From an uncultured beta proteobacterium (GTDB lineage Bacteria > Pseudomonadota > Gammaproteobacteria > Burkholderiales > Burkholderiaceae_C): a stretch of DNA of 6,970 nucleotides. Shown here piece after piece: positions 1 to 5,875 of the stretch (positions within the stretch are counted from its first letter, which is position 1; every line of letters begins with the position of its first letter). The notes beneath the pieces are model-generated. The model was not told where the DNA came from and searched no databases. It was given only the letters and a program-made list of their open reading frames with translations. The stretch covers positions 1 to 6,970 of the forward strand of contig CAISLL010000199.1 in assembly GCA_903886165.1 (NCBI GenBank). The letters are read 5' to 3'. The position numbers and the translations under genes were made by a program.

Positions 1-2
1 CC

Positions 3-1223
3 AGCCACCTGTTGTTGCAAGATGGCGTGGGTGCAGCCCAGGCGCTGGAGTCGGCGGTGCAGAGCTTTGGCGCCAGTGACTTGCTTCATGGTGTTTTGAC
101 CGTGGAGACACTGTTTCAGCACGCTATGCGTTGCAAGCGCCAGCAAAATTTACAGCAAGTATGGGTGACACCCCTCCGAGCAAAAGCATGGCTGCAAGCG
201 GTTCGGGTGAATGTACCCACTGTGTTTTTGCCGATCTCCAAGCCATTGCAACAGCGTTTGTGCCATGAGGTGCTGGCGCAGTGGGAGGCGGCGCTGGGCC
301 GTTGTTTGCGGCGAGCCCGGCTGAAATTTTTGACTGATCAGCCCCAATCGGAGCTGATCACCGCTGCGCATGCCAACTTTCCCATGCAAACGCTGCCCGA
401 TGGCTCGGCCAGAATGGGCTATCGCATCGAGGCCATGTTGGTGGAACCTGTCATGCAAGCCGCATTGGACGCGCTGCAAAAGAGCCTGAAAGGCACGCAA
501 CTCAAGCCACGCGGCTGGGAACGCATTGTGGGTTTGCTTCGCGAGGAAGTGGGTGAAATTGACCTGAATGACACGCTGGCGCACGTGCTTGTCGCGTTGA
601 CTGACGGCACCGATGCCGATGAGCTGACCTTGCCTTTGCCCAGATTGCATATTCCGCAACACTTGTATGGGCCTCTGCTTTTGGCAGCCCCCGCCGCCAC
701 CGCAGAGGCAGGCGCACAACTCAGTTTGCTCGACGACCAGCCGGTGAGCTTGCGCATATCGCCCCCGGCGCTGGAAAACAGCGAAGCCCGTTTGGTATGG
801 GACCTGCGCCGTGTGTGGGAGCGCATGCATACCGAAGCGCCGTGGGTGGGCATCGAGGTGGTTTTGTTGCGCAATCTGGCCGGTGTGGGCGTTGGTTTGT
901 TCGCTGCAGAAGGTTTTTACCCTGATTTTTTACTGTGGTTGAAACGGGGCACTGCCCAAGCCCTGGCTTTTGTAGAACCTAAAGGTTTGCGGCACCAATG
1001 GCCCGCTGACAAGTTCCATTTGCTGGAAAACGTGGTACCCAACTGGAAATTTTCGGTGCCGGTCAGTGGCTTTGTGCTCAGCGCCAATACAGAGCAGGAA
1101 CTGCAAAAGCACCAGGTGGGGTTCACTTGGGCCACTGCGCCTTCGGTGTTGTTGCATCAGGATGCCGATGGGCACTATGTGAAGCAGTTGTTGAGTCAAT
1201 TGCTGGCACGATTGCCCGCCTGA
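3..1223 (+). CDS. C-terminal part of a DEAD/DEAH-helicase-type restriction-like protein with a PD-(D/E)XK nuclease motif (5' partial)
   Basis: The frame is open to the left edge (the codons before base 12 read S-H-L-L), so the true start lies outside and about 406 residues are visible. No helicase motifs (Walker A, DEAH) fall in this part. The strongest signal is near the C-terminus: G-I-E-V-V-L-L-R-N, then F-Y-P-D-F-L-L-W-L, then F-V-E-P-K-G. This is the spacing expected of a PD-(D/E)XK nuclease, with the Asp codon at 924-926, Glu at 975-977 and Lys at 981-983. The combination YPDF...EPKG is typical of the tail of type III Res-like DEAD/DEAH helicase-nucleases in restriction and defence loci. 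The middle (about bases 250-650) looks alpha-helical and I do not recognise it. The gene ends in TGA 4 bases before the stop of a convergent gene. By eye its codon use is less GC-biased than that of alr or the HD-GYP gene, which could mean acquired DNA. The nuclease call is good; the helicase half is inferred and unseen. Confidence 0.62.
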   Translation, partial: SHLLLQDGVGAAQALESAVQSFGASDLLHGVLTVETLFQHAMRCKRQQNLQQVWVTPLRAKAWLQAVRVNVPTVFLPISKPLQQRLCHEVLAQWEAALGRCLRRARLKFLTDQPQSELITAAHANFPMQTLPDGSARMGYRIEAMLVEPVMQAALDALQKSLKGTQLKPRGWERIVGLLREEVGEIDLNDTLAHVLVALTDGTDADELTLPLPRLHIPQHLYGPLLLAAPAATAEAGAQLSLLDDQPVSLRISPPALENSEARLVWDLRRVWERMHTEAPWVGIEVVLLRNLAGVGVGLFAAEGFYPDFLLWLKRGTAQALAFVEPKGLRHQWPADKFHLLENVVPNWKFSVPVSGFVLSANTEQELQKHQVGFTWATAPSVLLHQDADGHYVKQLLSQLLARLPA

Positions 1224-1227
1224 GCGC

Positions 1228-2436
1228 CTAAACCCCGTGCAGCTGGCGCAGTCGCTGCGTCTTTTCCAGCTTGACCCGCACATTGACCTGGCTGGCTGGC
1301 AGTGGTGTGCGCACTGCGTGGTCGGCCTGGCGGGTGTCGCGGTAAGCGTAACTGCCCAGCGGCATGCCCTTGGCGGTGATCAGGCTGGCCACGTGCGGCG
1401 TGTTGGCGCGCTCGCCGCGTGCGATCACCACCGCAACTTCGCCACTTGCCAGTTGCACATAGGTGCCGGGCGGATAAAAACCCAGGATCGAGGCCATGGC
1501 CACACGTTGTGTTTTTGTTTGTTCGGTGGCTTCCAGCACCAGGGCCCGGGCCGCCCCGAGCGCCGTCATGGCCGGGCGGCTGGTGCGCGGTGCCACCTTT
1601 GCTACCAGGGTGTCGGCCAGGTGGAGCAGGCGCACACTCATTTGCTGCTCGGCATCACCCATGTGGGCGTCTGGCGCATGGTGCCAATGCACAAGGTCCA
1701 GCAGCATCGGGTCGTGTGAGCCAAAACCACGCAGGATCTCGGCGCTGCCGGGGGCGTGTGTGGTGACCAGTTCACGTTGCGCCGGGCTGAGCGGCTGGCG
1801 CTGGCGCGCCAGCGTGTCCTGCGGGCGGGCCATGCCGATGTTCATGACCAGGGCGGCGCGCACCACCAGGCTTTGCTGGTCTTGTGACAGTGACAGTTTG
1901 CTGGCGGTGAGCGCGCCCACCACACCACTGAGCAGGGCATGGGTGGCGCAATAGCCCAAGCTCAGGTCAGGCAGAGCCTGAAACAGCACAAACAGCGCCT
2001 CGTCTGGGTCTTGCATGAGCCGATGCAACACGGCTTGCTCAATGCCTTCGAGCCGGGCCATCGGGTTGTTGGCAGACGGGCCCTGGTAAAGCAGGTTGCA
2101 AAGGGTTTCCTGCAAGTCGAGCCAGCCACCTTGAACCGTGTAGCTGGCCAGAAAGTCTGTGTCAAGAATCTGCTCGGGCATCGGGGCGCTGGCGATGAGG
2201 GCCATGTCCGCGCCCTGCTGACGCATGAAGCGCATCTGACGCTCCAGCGCGCGTCCCCAGGCCTGGGCGTCGGCTTGGGTCATGCAGGCCTGGTGCGCGG
2301 CGAGCATCTCGCGGTGCGCCTCGGACTGCAGTGTCTGACCACGGCGCAACAGCAGACGACCGTCAGGCGCGCGGATGTCAACCGGCAGGGCGCGGCCCAA
2401 CTGCACGCGCCCCAGTGGCACCGGTACATACACCAT
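1228..2436 (-). CDS. HD-GYP/HDOD-type phosphohydrolase-family protein with a degenerate HD motif
   Basis: 402 residues, starting at ATG 2436-2434. The N-terminus (about 8-45) has the L-G-R-A-L...G-R-L-L-L-R-R-G-Q-T-L pattern common ahead of HD-GYP domains. The HD-like domain spans about 145-320: H166, then M198-N199-I200-G201-M202 where active enzymes have H-D-(I/L)-G-K, then H227 in H-A-P-G-S-A-E-I-L (family HPxxGxxIL), H252-H253 in the place of HHExxDGxGYP, and D275. A C-terminal segment (319-340, Y-P-P-G-T-Y-V-Q-L then G-E-V-A-V-V) matches the tail of HD-GYP proteins. Active HD-GYP enzymes hydrolyse cyclic di-GMP at a two- or three-metal centre. Here the central HD pair and the GYP loop are lost, so a sensory or binding role is more likely than catalysis. 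There is no signal peptide or membrane segment, so it is probably cytoplasmic. The start overlaps the alr stop (TGATG) with an AGGTGG Shine-Dalgarno 7 bases upstream, so it is probably co-translated with alr. Family is fairly certain, function is not. Confidence 0.8.
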   Translation of the reverse strand: MVYVPVPLGRVQLGRALPVDIRAPDGRLLLRRGQTLQSEAHREMLAAHQACMTQADAQAWGRALERQMRFMRQQGADMALIASAPMPEQILDTDFLASYTVQGGWLDLQETLCNLLYQGPSANNPMARLEGIEQAVLHRLMQDPDEALFVLFQALPDLSLGYCATHALLSGVVGALTASKLSLSQDQQSLVVRAALVMNIGMARPQDTLARQRQPLSPAQRELVTTHAPGSAEILRGFGSHDPMLLDLVHWHHAPDAHMGDAEQQMSVRLLHLADTLVAKVAPRTSRPAMTALGAARALVLEATEQTKTQRVAMASILGFYPPGTYVQLASGEVAVVIARGERANTPHVASLITAKGMPLGSYAYRDTRQADHAVRTPLPASQVNVRVKLEKTQRLRQLHGV

Positions 2437-3530
2437 CAGTCAACCACCTGCACCGGCACACGCAGCGCCAGCGCACACATCAATTCGTAGCCGAGTGTGC
2501 CGACCGAGTGGGCCACTTCATCAATGCCCAGCACTGAGCCGTTGCTCGCGTACCCCCACAGGGTGACCTCGCTGCCCATGCCGGCGTTGGGCACAGGTGT
2601 CAGGTCGACGGTGACCATGTCCATGCTGACGCGCCCGATCAGCCGGGTGCGTACGCCATCCACCAGTACCGGGGTGCCGGTGGGCGCCACACGCGGGTAG
2701 CCATCGGCGTAGCCACAGGCCACGACCCCGATGCGCATCGGGCTCTGTGCGACAAACTTTGAACCATATCCGACGCTAGCACCCGCATCTATTGATTGAG
2801 TAGCTATTATTTTGGATGCAAGCGTCATGCTCGGCTGCAGCCCCCAAGCCGCGCTGCTGTGTTCGGGGTAATCCGGCGCGCTGCCATACAGGCTGATTCC
2901 GGGGCGGATCCAATCGGATGCCGCCACCGCATCTGCATGACGCAGGGTGGCGGCGCTGTTGCTCACGCTGCGCTCACCCGGCAGGTCCCGCGTGACCTCG
3001 GCAAAACAGGCCATTTGTGCAGCAATGCCCTGGCCGCCGTCGGCATCGCTGAAGTGGGTCATCAGGGAAATCTCGTCCACCTGCGGCAACGCGTTCAGGC
3101 GCGCCCAGGCGCTGCGGTAAGACTCCGGAGTGAAGCCGAGCCGGTTCATGCCCGAGTTCATTTTCAGGAACACCCGGTGGCCGGTGTTGGTCTTGTGCGC
3201 GGCCAGCCAGTCGATCTGCTCGTCACAGTGCACGGTGTGCCACAGGTCCAGGCGAGAACACAGTTCCAGGTCGCGCGGTTCAAACACGCCTTCCAGCAGC
3301 AGCACCGGGCCGCGCCAGCCCAGGCCCCGTACGCGCTGGGCCTCCTCCAAGTCCAGCAGGGCAAAACCGTCGGCGCTGCGCAGGCCTTCAAACACACGCT
3401 CAATGCCGTGGCCGTAAGCGTTGGCCTTGACTACTGCCCAGACTTTGGCGTCCGGTGCGGCCCGGCGGCTGCGAGCCAGGTTGTGGTGCAGTGCAGCAAG
3501 GTGAATGGTGGCGGAGATCGGGCGTGGCAT
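2436..3530 (-). CDS. alr: Alanine racemase, PLP-dependent
   Basis: 364 residues, close to the usual length of about 355-370. It interconverts L- and D-alanine in the cytoplasm, supplying D-Ala for peptidoglycan; a catabolic DadX role is possible, but no dadA is in view. Visible family marks are: V-V-K-A-N-A-Y-G-H-G with PLP lysine K35; F-L-K-M-N-S-G-M-N-R-L-G-F with K123 (position of the carbamylated Lys) and R130; S-N-S-A-A-T at 190-195; I-R-P-G-I-S-L-Y-G at 208-216; catalytic Y255 in S-V-G-Y-G-S; and R-V-S-M-D-M at 300-305. I chose ATG 3530-3528 because the family N-terminus (I-S-A-T-I-H-L-A-A-L-H-H-N-L) begins just after it. The frame stays open much further upstream but only antisense to lplT. 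No clear Shine-Dalgarno precedes this ATG. Codons 240-252 are unusually AT-rich (see the repeat entry). The gene is divergent from lplT and overlaps the HD-GYP gene by one base. Confidence 0.96.
   Translation of the reverse strand: MPRPISATIHLAALHHNLARSRRAAPDAKVWAVVKANAYGHGIERVFEGLRSADGFALLDLEEAQRVRGLGWRGPVLLLEGVFEPRDLELCSRLDLWHTVHCDEQIDWLAAHKTNTGHRVFLKMNSGMNRLGFTPESYRSAWARLNALPQVDEISLMTHFSDADGGQGIAAQMACFAEVTRDLPGERSVSNSAATLRHADAVAASDWIRPGISLYGSAPDYPEHSSAAWGLQPSMTLASKIIATQSIDAGASVGYGSKFVAQSPMRIGVVACGYADGYPRVAPTGTPVLVDGVRTRLIGRVSMDMVTVDLTPVPNAGMGSEVTLWGYASNGSVLGIDEVAHSVGTLGYELMCALALRVPVQVVD
2444..2449 (-). promoter_or_regulatory. Shine-Dalgarno of the HD-GYP gene, inside the alr 3' end
   Basis: The minus strand reads AGGTGG here, 7 bases before the ATG at 2436-2434, and lies within the last codons of alr. 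Together with the TGATG stop/start overlap it supports translational coupling of the two genes and fixes the start of the downstream one. Confidence 0.6.
2775..2813 (-). repeat. AT-rich tract inside alr resembling a dispersed Comamonadaceae repeat
   Basis: Read on the minus strand, this stretch of alr (codons 240-252) begins AAAATAATAGCTACTCAAT and ends in GTGCTAGC. It contains three ATA codons within seven codons, in a gene otherwise dominated by G/C-ending codons. The words AATAGCT and GCTAGCG recall small dispersed repeats that I remember from Rhodoferax, Polaromonas and Acidovorax intergenic regions. It stays in frame and ends three codons before catalytic Y255. The compositional break is seen directly; the repeat identity is from memory and unverified. 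Confidence 0.4.
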
Positions 3531-3560
3531 GGTGGTGTGGGTAAAAGTAATGCCCGGATT

Positions 3561-3586
3561 TTGACACTGCCGCGGCGTGCTATAAC
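3561..3586 (+). promoter_or_regulatory. Predicted sigma70 extended -10 promoter for lplT
   Basis: TATAAC (3581-3586) is preceded by TG at 3578-3579, giving TGcTATAAC, an extended -10 element. A perfect TTGACA lies at 3561-3566, but with a spacer of only 14 bases, so the extended -10 probably matters more than that -35. Transcription would start near 3593, about 58 bases before the lplT ATG. The 120-base divergent region (3531-3650) must also hold the alr promoter, but I see no convincing match on the minus strand. Confidence 0.5.
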
Positions 3587-3650
3587 CCCGTACCGTCTGG
3601 AGACACATCACTCTTTCACGCGCCGCAAACAGTGGCCGACATAACCATCG

Positions 3651-4940
3651 ATGAAGCGCGGTTTTTTCACCATCATGTCGGCGCAGTTTTTCAGCTCGCT
3701 GGCCGACAACGCCCTGTTTGTCGCCGCTGTCCAACTGTTGCGCACCAGCAAGGCACCCGAGTGGCAGCAGGCCGCTTTGGTGCCCATGTTTGCCCTCTTT
3801 TACGTGGTGCTGGCGCCCTTTGTGGGTGCCTTCGCAGATTCCATGCCGAAGGGCAAAGTCATGCTGATCAGCAACTTCATCAAGGTGGCCGGCTGCCTGT
3901 TCATGCTGTTTGGCACACACCCGCTGCTCGCCTATGCCGTGGTGGGGCTGGGCGCGGCAGCCTATTCGCCGGCCAAATACGGCATCCTGACAGAGTTGCT
4001 GCCAGCCTCCCAGCTGGTCAAGGCCAACGGCTGGATCGAGGGGCTCACGATTGGCTCGATCATTCTGGGTGTGCTGCTGGGCGGGCAGCTGGTAGGGCAT
4101 CATTTGTCACGCCATCTGCTGTCCATTGACATCCCGGGCCTCAACACCGGCATCAACAACCCGGCCGAGGCTGCAATCTGCGTGCTGATTTTTGTCTACA
4201 TGCTGGCGGCCTGGTTCAACACCCACATTCCCCTGACCGGCGTGCTGATGCGCCCTATGCCCAGACCGCGCCATCTGCTGGGTTTGTTGCCCGATTTCTG
4301 GACCTGCAACACCCGCTTGTGGCGCGACAAACTGGGACAAATCTCGCTGGCGGCCACCACCCTGATCTGGGGAGTGGCGGGCAACTTGCGTTTCATTGTG
4401 CTGGCCTGGGCGGCCGCCGCACTGGGTTATTCAGTGACACAAGCTTCTGCCTTGCAGGGCGTGGTGGCAATTGGCATGGCGGTGGGCGCGGTGGTGGCCT
4501 CCATGCGCATGCGGCTGGAAGATGGCCCGCGGGTAATGACGCTTGGCATCATCATGGGCTTGCTGATCATTGGCCTGATCTTCATCACCAACGTCTGGGT
4601 GGCAGCGCCGTTCCTGATCTTGCTGGGTGCCCTGGGCGGTTTTCTGGTGGTACCGATGAACGCACTGCTGCAGCACCGCGGCCATAACCTGATGGGAGCC
4701 GGGCGGTCCATTGCGGTGCAAAATTTCAACGAACAGGCCTGCATTCTGGTGCTGGGGGCGCTTTACAGCCTGTCGACCGGCCTGGGGCTGCCCACCTTTG
4801 CCGCGATCACCGGGTTTGGCGTGGTGATTGCAGGCTTCATGTGGCTGATACGGCGCTGGCACGCGCGCAACCTGCTGCAACACCGGGACGAAGTTCACCG
4901 CCTGCTGGCCATTGCCAGGAACGACAAGGCACATGGCTGA
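3651..4940 (+). CDS. lplT: Lysophospholipid transporter LplT (MFS)
   Basis: 429 residues (E. coli LplT is about 397). LplT moves lysophospholipids, chiefly lyso-PE, across the inner membrane to the cytoplasmic side for re-acylation by Aas. Family motifs, in order: A-Q-F-F-S-S-L-A-D-N-A-L-F at 11-23, with D19 matching the TM1 Asp of E. coli LplT; G-A-A-A-Y-S-P-A-K-Y-G-I-L at 101-113; K-A-N-G-W-I-E at 124-130; G-N-L-R-F at 244-248 (R247); E290; V-V-P-M-N-A-L-L-Q at 333-341; and I-A-V-Q-N-F-N-E at 354-361. Hydrophobic stretches along the whole length fit about 12 membrane helices. The last 30 residues form a charged cytoplasmic tail. There is no fused acyltransferase/Aas domain, and aas is not in the window. 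ATG 3651 directly precedes the conserved TM1; the ribosome site before it is weak. A peroxidase gene follows 20 bases after the stop, probably in the same transcript. The assignment by motif match is strong; substrate is inferred from the family. Confidence 0.93.
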   Translation: MKRGFFTIMSAQFFSSLADNALFVAAVQLLRTSKAPEWQQAALVPMFALFYVVLAPFVGAFADSMPKGKVMLISNFIKVAGCLFMLFGTHPLLAYAVVGLGAAAYSPAKYGILTELLPASQLVKANGWIEGLTIGSIILGVLLGGQLVGHHLSRHLLSIDIPGLNTGINNPAEAAICVLIFVYMLAAWFNTHIPLTGVLMRPMPRPRHLLGLLPDFWTCNTRLWRDKLGQISLAATTLIWGVAGNLRFIVLAWAAAALGYSVTQASALQGVVAIGMAVGAVVASMRMRLEDGPRVMTLGIIMGLLIIGLIFITNVWVAAPFLILLGALGGFLVVPMNALLQHRGHNLMGAGRSIAVQNFNEQACILVLGALYSLSTGLGLPTFAAITGFGVVIAGFMWLIRRWHARNLLQHRDEVHRLLAIARNDKAHG

Positions 4941-4948
4941 CTTTTTTT

Positions 4949-4953
4949 GGAGG
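4949..4953 (+). promoter_or_regulatory. Strong Shine-Dalgarno deciding the peroxidase start
   Basis: GGAGG lies 7 bases before ATG 4961, in the 20-base gap after the lplT stop. It rules out longer in-frame starts upstream (from 4841), which would overlap lplT and lack any homology to the family. Confidence 0.8.
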
Positions 4954-4960
4954 ACAAGCG

Positions 4961-5446
4961 ATGACCACTGTATATGACTTTGAAGCGCTTTCAATTGACA
5001 GCAAACCTGTGGCTCTGAAGAAATTCAAGGGCAAGGCCATGCTGATTGTGAACACGGCGAGCGCCTGCGGATTCACGCCACAATTTGCAGGCCTTGAGAA
5101 GCTGCATGAAACCTATGGCAACAAAGGTCTGGTGGTGCTGGGGTTTCCGTGCAACCAGTTTGGGGCCCAGGACGCCGGCAGCAACGACGAGATCGCCGGG
5201 TTTTGCCAGCTGAACTACGGCGTGACATTTCCGATGATGGCCAAGGTGGATGTCAACGGCGCGCAGGCGCACCCGCTGTACCAGTGGCTTTGCTCAGAGG
5301 CCCCCGGCCTGCTCGGCAGCAAGTCAATCAAGTGGAATTTCACCAAGTTCCTGGTCAGCAAGGACGGCAGTGTGTGCAAGCGTTACGCCCCCACCGATAC
5401 GCCGGAAAGCCTGAAGAAAGACATCGAGGCCGCTTTGGCCGCTTGA
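4961..5446 (+). CDS. Glutathione peroxidase family thiol peroxidase
   Basis: 161 residues, full length for bacterial glutathione peroxidases (BtuE/GPx-like). It reduces H2O2 and organic, possibly lipid, hydroperoxides in the cytoplasm. The catalytic tetrad is visible: C36 in N-T-A-S-A-C-G-F-T, Q70 in F-P-C-N-Q-F-G-A-Q, and W125-N126 in K-W-N-F-T-K-F. It uses Cys rather than selenocysteine. Cysteines at C36, C64 and C82 fall at the same numbers as in yeast Gpx3/Orp1, where C36 and C82 form the catalytic disulfide. This points to a 2-Cys, thioredoxin-dependent enzyme rather than a glutathione-dependent one. C111 is an extra cysteine. The N-terminus (V-Y-D-F-E-A-L-S) begins directly with the thioredoxin-fold strand and there is no signal peptide. 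It lies behind lplT and is probably co-transcribed with it. The family call is certain; the preferred reductant is inferred from cysteine positions. Confidence 0.95.
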   Translation: MTTVYDFEALSIDSKPVALKKFKGKAMLIVNTASACGFTPQFAGLEKLHETYGNKGLVVLGFPCNQFGAQDAGSNDEIAGFCQLNYGVTFPMMAKVDVNGAQAHPLYQWLCSEAPGLLGSKSIKWNFTKFLVSKDGSVCKRYAPTDTPESLKKDIEAALAA

Positions 5447-5471
5447 TTGAATTGGTCAACCAAGATATTCT
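5443..5471 (+). promoter_or_regulatory. Predicted sigma70 promoter for the small ORF, with an inverted repeat in the spacer
   Basis: TTGATT (5443-5448, overlapping the peroxidase stop codon) and TATTCT (5466-5471) are separated by exactly 17 bases. The spacer contains TTGGT-CA-ACCAA (5452-5463), a tight inverted repeat that could be an operator half-site pair, although its 2-base loop makes a hairpin unlikely. Transcription would start near 5478, about 24 bases before the ATG at 5502. Matches are 4 of 6 or better at each box; there is no further evidence. Confidence 0.4.
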
Positions 5472-5501
5472 GTCCCTGTCACCACCCATAAAGGTCACGT
5501 C

Positions 5502-5762
5502 ATGAGCAACACCATCGACGCCAGTTCGGAGCGTCGCCAGTACCATGAGCTTCGCAAGGTCTTTGTGAGCTGTTGCGACTTTCTTGCACCCATCGTTGTC
5601 GCCAACGAAAAGGCAAAAACCGTCTCCAGCTTCGCGATGGCACGCATGGTGGCAGATCGATTTCCGGGCTTGTCATCCGCCGAGATTCACATTGCAATCA
5701 TGACTGTTGAAAAGCTGGACCACCAAACGCGTATGCGGTCCCTGTCCGGAAAAAGCAGCTAA
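5502..5762 (+). CDS. Small protein of unknown function (86 aa)
   Basis: I do not recognise a family. The protein is soluble, with no signal peptide or membrane helix, and looks mostly alpha-helical: a charged helix at about 8-20 (S-E-R-R-Q-Y-H-E-L-R-K), a hydrophobic segment F-V-S-C-C-D-F-L-A-P-I-V-V at 21-33 with adjacent C24-C25, and a second half (about 42-75) with R-M-V-A-D-R-F-P-G-L-S-S-A-E-I-H-I-A-I that recalls a small helical DNA- or protein-binding fold. It has an AAGG ribosome site (5491-5494) 7 bases before the ATG, its own plausible promoter, and a TAA stop. Codon use resembles that of its neighbours, which supports a real gene. It lies 55 bases after the peroxidase on the same strand, and its 3' end faces the convergent SulP gene across a repeat. 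Confidence 0.65.
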   Translation: MSNTIDASSERRQYHELRKVFVSCCDFLAPIVVANEKAKTVSSFAMARMVADRFPGLSSAEIHIAIMTVEKLDHQTRMRSLSGKSS

Positions 5763-5800
5763 CTGGCATGGCAACAAAGCCACCATGTAGCATGAAAATA

Positions 5801-5861
5801 GCTGTCATTGCGGGCCACGACCCGCAATCCATGGATCCCGGATCGAGTCCGGGATGACAGC
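5801..5861. repeat. 61-base double-hairpin palindromic repeat (REP/MITE-like)
   Basis: The outer ends are perfect 8-base inverted repeats, GCTGTCAT (5801-5808) and ATGACAGC (5854-5861). Inside are two perfect 8-base stems. The first is ATTGCGGG (5807-5814) with CCCGCAAT (5821-5828) around a 6-base loop. The second is ATCCCGGA (5835-5842) with TCCGGGAT (5848-5855) around a 5-base loop. They are joined by the palindrome CCATGG (5829-5834). The sequence closely resembles a dispersed intergenic repeat I recall from many proteobacterial genomes (GTCATTGCGGG...CCCGCAATCC...). It carries no gene. It sits between convergent genes and could fold in RNA from either side, acting as an attenuator or mRNA-end stabiliser. 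It lacks a T-tract, so it is not a classic terminator. Confidence 0.8.
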
Positions 5862-5875
5862 CGGGGACTTTCACG

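Noticed and set aside
150..830. 226-codon minus-strand ORF across the nuclease gene
   Set aside because: It is rich in Gln/His/Arg, as expected of an antisense shadow, and has no recognisable motif.
2796..3644. 282-codon plus-strand ORF across alr
   Set aside because: It is a shadow of a high-GC gene: low-complexity composition, no domain signal, and alr on the other strand is certain.
3531..4103. In-frame upstream extension of alr on the minus strand (open to 4103)
   Set aside because: It lies antisense to lplT, its residues match nothing in racemases, and the family N-terminus begins at the ATG at 3530.
4841..4960. Longer start for the peroxidase
   Set aside because: The extra 40 residues overlap lplT in another frame and have no family match; GGAGG sits correctly before ATG 4961.
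5801..5861. Classic rho-independent terminator
   Set aside because: The stems are strong but no T-run follows on either strand, so it is listed as a repeat instead.
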